Shown here piece after piece: positions 56,239 to 64,000 of a stretch of 64,000 bases of DNA. The position numbers and the translations under genes are program-made. The DNA comes from Favolaschia claudopus (Eukaryota > Basidiomycota > Agaricomycetes > Agaricales > Mycenaceae): assembly GCA_037176885.1 (NCBI GenBank), contig JAWWNJ010000040.1:868001-932000 (forward strand), given 5' to 3'. How positions within the stretch are numbered: the stretch's first letter is position 1; each line of letters starts with the position of its first letter. The notes below the pieces were generated by a model. That model was not told the DNA's origin, did no database searches, and was given only the letters and a program-made list of their open reading frames with translations.

Positions 56239-56288
56239 TATTCCATTATCCTCATTGCGGGCCGTTCATCGGCCCATGTCGGAGGCTA

Positions 56289-57438
56289 TGGTGCCCCTCA
56301 CTTAGTCACCGCTAGTTTTGTACAGGGGCCAATCTGGCCGCGGAAATTTTTTGGCTGATAGACCCCCTAAATTCGCAGATTTTGGCTCCAATTTAGAGCT
56401 CTTTTGGAAGGATTTAGCGCGCGCAGCGCGGGAAAAATCATCGTTTTTGCCCTTGCCAGTGGTATTCCACCCCTCGTAAGGCCTCGCTTGAGGCATTTTG
56501 CTAGGGGTGGCCAATTCGGTCGAAGGTAAAATATATGAGCTCAATCCCTCTTGCCAAAATGTAGCTACCATGAAATGGAGCATTTCTGCAAGAGGATTTG
56601 CAAAATGTCCAAATTTGAAAGAACAGTTCCTCAAATACCACAAATGCAGGTTTTTCAGAGACTAGTCCTTCAGATCTCCAGAATAATCTTCGAGAATATT
56701 TACACGGACCCTTTGGACTGTTCTAAACGAAACTGTAGAGCCGGATTGCTGAAAAACAATTGTGGATTCATGCAAAGGAGCGTCTCGAGGAATATGGGCA
56801 TGTTATGTACGGTCACGTGGGGTAACCGTATTTGTATGCCCCCTACCTTAACTTACGAGCTCTTATAGTTAAAGTCTGGCTTTGAGAGACTATGGTGCGC
56901 TCGGCCTAAACACCACCAAACAAGAACAAAATCTATTGCACCTGATCAGAACCTTCCCATGACTGATCCTCTGGTGAAAACACTTCGATTAGGTAGTAGA
57001 CTAATCCCTCTAAAGGAATTATGCTCTCAGAGAGGTCCATGAGCTATATCCTACACTCATGAAAGCTGGGGAGTACGTCCTGAGTCTGCTCCAACCTTAT
57101 TCGGCAGCAGAAAATGCAATTTAAATCCGAATTTTTTTCGCCGGTCGATTTGAGACATCACTGATGGCATCAATGATGGGACCTATTTGGTGGTGTTTAG
57201 GCCGCGCGCACCATAGCATCGAACAGGGCTCCGTGAGTCTGCTTTTTGAAGACGGCCTGCATTGGTGGCGCGTACCTGAGATGATAGTTTCAGAACTATG
57301 CCAAACGATGGAGAAGAGGCTTACGAAGGGAGCTCGCACCGGACTTCCGCCTCTGTGTCAAATCAGATTTTTCCCTGATGAGATCAATGGGCCATCAATT
57401 TCTGTACAAAAGTAGCGGTGACTAAGTGAGCGGCACCA
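56289..57438. mobile_element. TA-flanked element with a nested MITE
   Basis: Ends TGGTGCCCCTCACTTAGTCA (56,289) and, inverted, TGACTAAGTGAGCGGCACCA (57,438); the repeats extend ~36 bp to TTTTGTACAG with few mismatches. TA lies on both sides (56,287-56,288 and 57,439-57,440), as for Tc1/mariner-type elements. It is interrupted by the MITE at 56,893-57,213. No transposase was seen. Confidence 0.75.
56893..57213. mobile_element. Nested 321-bp MITE with TA duplication
   Basis: 28-bp inverted repeats TGGTGCGCTCGGCCTAAACA / TGGTGCGCGCGGCCTAAACA (one mismatch) extending through CCACCAAA; TA at 56,891-56,892 and 57,214-57,215. Non-coding. Confidence 0.85.
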
Positions 57439-57440
57439 TA

Positions 57441-58882
57441 GCATTACATTGACTGTATCACTAATTGTTAATCATTCGGCTGCCCTATGTTCTCTCCAAA
57501 CGGCGCGTTACCGCTTGGCATGAGTGACACGATCGCGGGCGATCAGGTGCCTGTGTGGTCACGTGAAGGTGGATTGCCGAAATCGGCGCGGCGGAATCTC
57601 GGAGTGTCTAGATAGGGCGGGGACTCCACCTGCCTTGCCACCTGCGACCTTGGGCAAAATGCACGTGGCCGGACCGTGGGGGATGGTTACCAGTGGTTAC
57701 CGCTGCGCCATCCAGCCTCCCCACCGGCAACCTCAACACCTTCTCAATCGGACCCAGGTCGCAGATCTCCATCAGCAAACGTAAACCCACCCTCCCTCCC
57801 CCCAAATGCGGGCTCGGTCACGGTGTGTGTTGCTGCCCAAAAGAATTGCAAAAAATTGTCTAAAAAGGGAAAGAGAAGGAGAGGGAAAAGGGGGAATTTT
57901 AAGAGTTTTGGATGTACTCTGGCCGTAAATTTCGCGATTGCGCCTCAAAGTTCTCGTGAAATGCTGGCACTCAGTGCCGAGATGCCGAGGTAGAAGCGTC
58001 GGCCCGGCAGAGCAACATTCTAAGTTGATTTGTTCAAATGCAGCACGGATTCCCGCAGAATGGTTTGCTATACCAGGTAGTCAATCATTAAAGATAGTAC
58101 ATCAGAACACGCAGAGGTACCTCTGTTGTAACTTGAACTGAACTCAAACTTGAAGAACAAGACCGCAATACGATTCATTATTCATAGCGAATTTTGGATG
58201 TTGAACATCCAACGCAACTGACTTGAATCAAGCCCTGGTGATGCTCCTGTTCATTTACAGTACATTACCAAGTAGATAGCTAGACCCATCTATACAAGGA
58301 TCGAAACCATTTATGAATTGGTGGAAGGAGCGCTGTTTACAGGTTTCGTTTTAGTTGGTTTCGGTGTAATGCTTCTTCAATATAGCTGTAAATCGTACTC
58401 TGAGTACTACTTACAACCTCATTCTGTTTGATTCTGCTTATCAGAGCTCTCTGTCTGCTTCCAAGTAGCCAGAACGAAATTGTTTAAATTTGTTTCGAAA
58501 TGCTCCTGAATATCAATATATCAGACATTCGGAGGCTAAAAAAATCCAAAAAGCCTCCCATGCACCTCAAGCTCCTGTAGCCTCACATTAAGGTGCAGAT
58601 TCTCTCAAGATGCTTCAAAATGGATGGAAATTGGGCCGTTTTGTGAGTTGAACCAGTCTTACATAATGCTCAGCAACCTTTGTAAAAAATTCCTGCAAAG
58701 ACTGTGGTCGAGTTGAGTGTGAAGGGTGATCCTGAAGTACCTTGTGCCGGTGCTGTTTGGAGTGTAACAATTTGAACTAGATTTACCCTGTAAATAAATG
58801 ATTTGATCATGTTGCTTGACAATGCTGTAAGTTGGAATGAGTAGTTGATATTGTCTATGCTATGCCATTTTTTTTGTATATA
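57441..58882. other. No gene recognised
   Basis: Short frames; no domain or terminal repeat identified. Confidence 0.4.
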
Positions 58883-58884
58883 TA

Positions 58885-59266
58885 CAGTGGCGGCAAAATC
58901 TGATGTCACCCCCAAAAAACGAAATTCTCATCAATTCAACTCGTTTTCTTTTCTGTGCCCTGTTTTCTGTGGTCGGACCTTTCACAGTGCATTCAAGACA
59001 TAGATTTAAAACACATGCGCCCCTTTTCTATCTTAGGATACCTCAAAAATTGACACTTTTTGGGCAAGACTTTCCAACCATCTTTGGCCCAGTCCTCCTC
59101 AATGAACGTACCTATCTTTCTCAATCTTGCTTCCACGCGCAGTGTATTTGCCGTGCCAATGGATCTGTGCCCTTGTCGCCCCCAGACGGCGATGGCAAGG
59201 GCAGATTAGAGGCGGTTTGATAAAAATTTCCTTTTTTGGAGGTGACATCAGATTTTGCCGCCACTG
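58885..59266. mobile_element. 382-bp MITE with CAGTGGCGGCAAAATC ends
   Basis: ~50-bp inverted repeats beginning CAGTGGCGGCAAAATCTGAT with about five mismatches, TA at 58,883-58,884 and 59,267-59,268. Related to the solo ends at 47.2-48.6 kb. Its 105-codon internal frame has no recognisable domain. Confidence 0.85.
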
Positions 59267-59296
59267 TACCACTGCACACCAACCTTGAACTGTGGG

Positions 59297-62200
59297 CAAG
59301 GGGCGACCTGTCAAACGCCATCAGAAAAAGACCCCGACAGTATGTTCGTGTTTATGATGGGCATTGATCCCGCTGTCAGGTCACGTAACCACGCGTCTTC
59401 GCGTTAATCTTCGACCTCCGACGCGTTTTGGGGTGTTTCTCGACGCTTATTCTTGCCCCAGGCATGTTCCTTTGTGCTTCTGTGATACTATTATTGTATT
59501 TATGGGTCAGATATATCATGATAACAATTATATTCAATGAAATCCATCACTTCCTGGGGTAATGTCGCGAGAATACTAGATAAATATATCCAAGAACCCA
59601 TTGAAATACCTCTGAGCATCTTCGTGCCACTTCCCCTCACCCCTCATGACATCCAAACCTCGAGTGAAGCCGACATCCAAGCCTCAAATCCTTGTATTAT
59701 CCACCCCTGATGGTGACCTGAATTATCAAACACGTTATATTCCCAATAGAAGAACTCATGTAGTTGATTGTGATTTGTGTGGCACGGATGTCACAGCTGG
59801 AGCAGCTGGCTCTAGTGACTATCGGCTAGGATTACACAGAACAGCTTGCTTGTCTGAACAACTCAAAGAGAAAAGTAAACAGGCCAGGGTGAGTTGGTTT
59901 AGGATGGGTTGCAACCTTTCAGTTCTTTAATGATTGTTTCTAGTTAGCAGAAAAACAACAACAGGTTCAAGATCCCTTGATACTTTCCGAGTCCACCCCT
60001 CAAGAAAGCTTAGAGTCTGGCTTTGAAACTCCCAGTGGAGCAACTACACCCCGACCTTCTTCACCAGTTGAAAACCTGAGCTTAGATCCAACTCAAAGTG
60101 AGCTTGAATCAGAAACTTACAGTTCGTTTCATCATTCTTGGGATATATACTTGCGTCTGAACTAGTATTTAGATGACCCGGAACCTGTTCTTGAAGAAGG
60201 GAAAGGCTGCCCGGGGATTGGTGTTAAATGGACCACTGGCTCAGTCTGGGGAGATTACCCTTATATCCTCCATGAAAGTCCAGACATTGGATGGGAGCCA
60301 ATCAGCTTTGACTCACAAACTAATACCATCTACTTCCGCTCAGATCAATGCAAAAGATCTAGTGAGGGTGATTCTGCAAAAGTTTGCCGGCCTTGCGCAG
60401 AACTCCCTTCAACTCGTGCGTTTGTCAATGTACAGGAGAGAGCAAAGGAAGTCAAAAGCCATACAAACCTGCGGTACTTGACATCACGGCAGAAAGATGC
60501 CCTTATCCTCAAATTGTTTCGTCATGTTGCATTGTTGGAAAACCAGGTCACAAAACTTCTTGTTATCTGCAATGCTGACTATTGACTTTGTTATAACACT
60601 AGTTGCATAGTAATCAGAGAAGCAACAAGCGGCAGAAGAACCAGATCTCTGATTACAAGAGAATACTTGCTTTGATTGCAAGTGAAGAACTTGCTGGGTT
60701 ACGTCGTATTTTGGAGCAAGCACTTGCTCGAGGTTCAAGTCCGAGGAAGGTTCTAGCTATCTTAGAAAGAACACTTCGCAAACTCTACCATGTGCGGGGC
60801 GGGTTCAATGAACGGGAGCTAGATATATCATTCTTGGTAAAAGCCATTGGAGGACCTAAACTCCTGTATGCATTACAGAAGGCTTTGGGACTAGCTTCTG
60901 TTTCCACCATTAGACGTCGTCATCGTGTTCCAAAATTACTACCCTCGCTTGCAACTCCAACACCAGAAGAGGTGCATGCAAATATCCAAGCTTTTTTCTC
61001 CCCAGATATAAAACCTCCTCCCAGTTTTCCGAATTGCTCAGAGCTACCTGGGAATATTATGATGTTTGATGGTGTTGCACTTGAAGGACGTCCTCGTTAC
61101 TGTCCAGATCGAGACGCCATTCTGGGCCTTTGTCGGGAGCATTCTAACAGGGTTAATCTGAAGGTTGATTCTTTGGAATCAGTTGAGCAAGTTCGAAAAG
61201 CACTTGGAGAGACAGATAAAAAATCCACAACTCGAGTTTGCTATGGATGTGATGCTACTGTCGTAGCAATCGCTCCGTATGCAAATGAAAAACATTATAC
61301 TGCTGTCCCTATAGTTGCATCTCCTACAGATAAGACCGAAACAGGGCTGCAATTTGCTGAGTGGCTGAAGACTGTTCTTGAGGCATGGCGAACTGATCCT
61401 AACGGGGAAAAAATGTACGGACCTATCTGGTCAATTGAGAGTGACGGGGACGGAGTTTTTCGTCTGGCAAAGTTCACTATTTGCATGCAACAAGAGGTTG
61501 ATCCTGACTCTCCTCTGGGTAAGATTTTGGCCCAGTGTCTTGGTATCAACAAGTATACTTCAAAGCATGGTGTCATTCCTGGTTCTGATCTTAAGCATGT
61601 AGCGAAACGTGAGCTCTTTACGATGCATATGTTTCAATGTTAAATAAACACAGGATTTGCAACACTAACTCGCCACATGCTTGGCATTGCTATTGGAGAC
61701 ACAGTTCTGAAGCCAACTGATGTCATCAAGCATCTGACTATGCTCCCAAATATAACACTTGAAACTGCCAAGGCACTCCTTGATCCTGCAGATAAACAAA
61801 ATGTTCCAAAGGCCATCACCCTTGTCCAAAGAATGCACCAATTGCGGGAACTTGATACGCCCCAAAATCCTAGTGACAGAAAAATCCGGCATGCAATTGA
61901 TTTCTTTGCAGAGTTTGAAGGATATCTCATTTTCCCATTCATTGATGTAAAGCAAAGTCTTTCTCAGCAAATTCGGTCACTGTCAACTTATAGCCATCTC
62001 TGCACCGCAATGTATCTGAAGCATCAAACAAACTTTCTTACCAATCCACTATTTGCAGACTCACAGCTCATTGTCCGCTGTATTGTTATCACTACTGCTC
62101 GACTTCAGATTCTGGATCCGAAGCTCAAATTCTATATCATCCTAGATGGGACTGATCGATTGGAAGGCGTCTTTTGTGATACGAGGACAATAGATCATGC

Positions 62201-64000
62201 CTCCAATTTCGACATCTATCAGCTGTCCCAGAAAATTGCAACAGGGACACTTATCAACTCAACTTTTCAAAAAAATCCAGATCTTGACCGTGGGCATCGG
62301 AAACTGAAACTGTCTGGGGCTCTTGGTATTGACCACATAAATCCTGCATCTTGGCTAGGTGATGTAGTAGTTGGACATGTGAACATACCACAGGAGTGGG
62401 AACTTGGAAGAAAGGATGCTGATGCTGTCCTTGCAAAATATTTCAATGGTGATATAGCTGTAGACTGGGAAGAATTATTCATAGATTCAGCTTGGGATCA
62501 TTTGCGGCCATTAGGAGAATATGTTGGAACTTCCTTTTCTCCAACTGATGCCCGCTCCGAAATGGAAAATGAACGTTTTCCTATTGTAGAGCCAGTTGAC
62601 CCCACTGCAACTTCTCTCTCATCGGAACAAGTCAACCGCACATTGATTGAAGCAGATGAAGGGCCACAACAAACTGCAGAGTCGCTGGGTCTTGATCTGG
62701 ACAATTATTTTCCTGAAAACCTAGATGATCTTGACGCTGAAAATATACCTGATATAGTTCAAAAGTGCTTGACAGACAAGGCAGGCAAAAAATACCTAAA
62801 ATCCACTCTCATAGCAGGTCTTGCGTCAAATCGGAGCAAAAAATCAACACTAAGAACCCAACGAGTTCAAGGCATGGCTATTGCAGACTTTCACCAAAAA
62901 CGACTTGACATTGATTTCGATCCCTTGGAAGAGGAGGATATGGTTAAGATTGACGATCTTGTTGGAGTCCTTGTCAAAACCAAAGAAGAGATCTGTCTAT
63001 GTGCATTGCTAATCAAGGAATTCAAAAAAGAGAATCAAACCACACCACTCTCTGCTATACACCTTGATGAACAAGAGAATCCAGACTTGGGTATCACAAT
63101 CATAGGTCAGCTCATGGACATGACTCAGTCTCCCCAAAAAGACACATGGCACTGGAACCGGAAATTTCTTGTGCTTGACTCCAGTGAAGGAGCTCCGCAG
63201 ACAAAAAACAGACAACTGCTGCTCCATGTCCCTTCATCTGAAGTTTATCCTCTCGCTCCCGATATCTCACAGGCCGATGATATTGAGAGATCAACATGGA
63301 CAATCACATCTTCACAGTTAGAAGAAACCAAGCATTTTGCTTGGGAGATGCTTGATCCAGACAGTGATGATATTGCCACTCGAATTAATAATCTCCCTGA
63401 GGTCAAGAATTTATCTGTGCCTTATCGCACTGTGGATGGTAAGTGAGTGTCTTGAAGTACGTACTGTCTTGACTCATGAATCCCAGGTGATAAATCTTTT
63501 TGTGTCAACATACCGTCTCATGTGCGGTTGACACCAAAGTTAGATGCAAAAGAAATGGTTGCATGTAAACTTTGTCATGCTACCATGAAGTTGAATGTAA
63601 TGCGCAACCATGTTGGCACGCACATCCTCTTTGCCATGCGCGACAAACATGACCCCAAACTACCGCCTGATACGGTAATTGCTGCAGAACCTTGTGGATG
63701 GTGCGGGCTAGAAGGCGAATGTCACACCCAATTGACTTCAAGCAGCAAAAAAAACAGTACCACAGTGCAAATCACATCCAACTGCTCTTACCATTATGCA
63801 AAAATGATGTATAAAGCTGCTAAAACATTCAGCGAGGCAGCACCATGCACAAATGTTCCTCTACAATGCCCACTATGCCCCATCTCAAAGTCTGGCAACC
63901 GAAAAACCATCTGGAAATATAATGCTTTATTTCACCTCCTTGCTGAACACTCAAGATCAGGGCAAATACCACCAAATCTCTCTCCCCAATTTTGGGTAGA
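59297..64000. mobile_element. Family X element, second copy, runs off the window
   Basis: Inverted copy of 16,876-22,040: position p in the first copy corresponds to 81,337-p here, with no indels over the 4704 bp seen. Starts CAAGGGGCGACCTGTCAAAC at 59,297 and keeps the 212-bp repeat (59,297-59,508). If complete it would end at 64,461 with a repeat of the flanking octamer ACTGTGGG (59,289-59,296), which is outside the window. It lies 30 bp from the MITE at 58,885-59,266. Confidence 0.95.
59646..64000 (+). CDS. Family X transposase candidate, 3' end outside window
   Basis: Same gene as 17,093-21,691, predicted exons 59,646-59,888, 59,944-60,121, 60,173-60,561, 60,603-61,608, 61,654-63,438 and 63,487 onward. 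All long frames translate identically to the first copy. Candidate catalytic residues D426, D551/D553 and E776 and the start of the C-terminal C2H2 finger are present. The last ~80 codons lie beyond the window. No stop or frameshift is seen. Two intact copies in opposite orientation imply that the protein was active recently or is supplied by another copy. Confidence 0.85.

Overview
This window looks like a transposon-dense island from a basidiomycete fungus, most likely an agaricomycete. The signs are Plavaka and Tnp2-type transposases, a chromodomain Ty3/gypsy element, integrase-core genes of the kind common in mushrooms, and introns of about 41-60 bp with GT..AG ends. I found no conventional host gene; almost everything identifiable is a mobile element, a remnant of one, or an insertion into one.

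Layout. 1.8-5.4 kb: a decayed Tnp2 (CACTA/EnSpm-like) transposase on the minus strand. 7.3-7.9 kb: a MULE-like MITE. 8.9-9.4 kb: an LTR fragment split by a Harbinger-like MITE with TTA target duplications. 9.6-12.7 kb: a complete Tc1/mariner element with 41-bp perfect inverted repeats and two convergent genes. It sits in the first of two tandem ~990-bp elements (to 14.6 kb); a third copy lies inverted at 39.6-40.6 kb. 16.9-22.0 kb: a complete element with 212-bp perfect inverted repeats, an 8-bp target duplication and one six-exon gene for a 1452-residue protein. 22.3-24.3 kb: two broken genes, the second an integrase cut off by a tandem array of GC-rich repeats. 25.1-27.75 kb: a possible element with GCACT/AGTGC motif arrays at both ends. 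31.3-33.3 kb: a SANT-domain gene abutting a Helitron Rep/helicase relic. 33.6-39.2 kb: a Plavaka transposase with two accessory genes. 40.8-46.7 kb: a Ty3/gypsy chromovirus with both LTRs and a recognisable -1 frameshift signal. 47-53 kb: a broken relative of the 16.9-kb family, interrupted by two MITEs and joined to a truncated Ty1/copia element. 55.9-59.3 kb: another fragment and several TA-flanked MITEs. 59.3 kb to the end: a second, inverted copy of the 16.9-kb element, running off the window.

The best candidate for an undescribed system is the 5165-bp element at 16,876-22,040 and its twin from 59,297. The visible parts have no indels, a single gene fills the element, and the protein carries a plausible but unproven D..D..E core. 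The first copy sits in the exact centre of a 14-bp inverted repeat. Two older relatives in the same window show an ageing family; the better preserved one shares intron positions with the intact copies. The two-gene Tc1/mariner element and the gag-pol frameshift signal come next.
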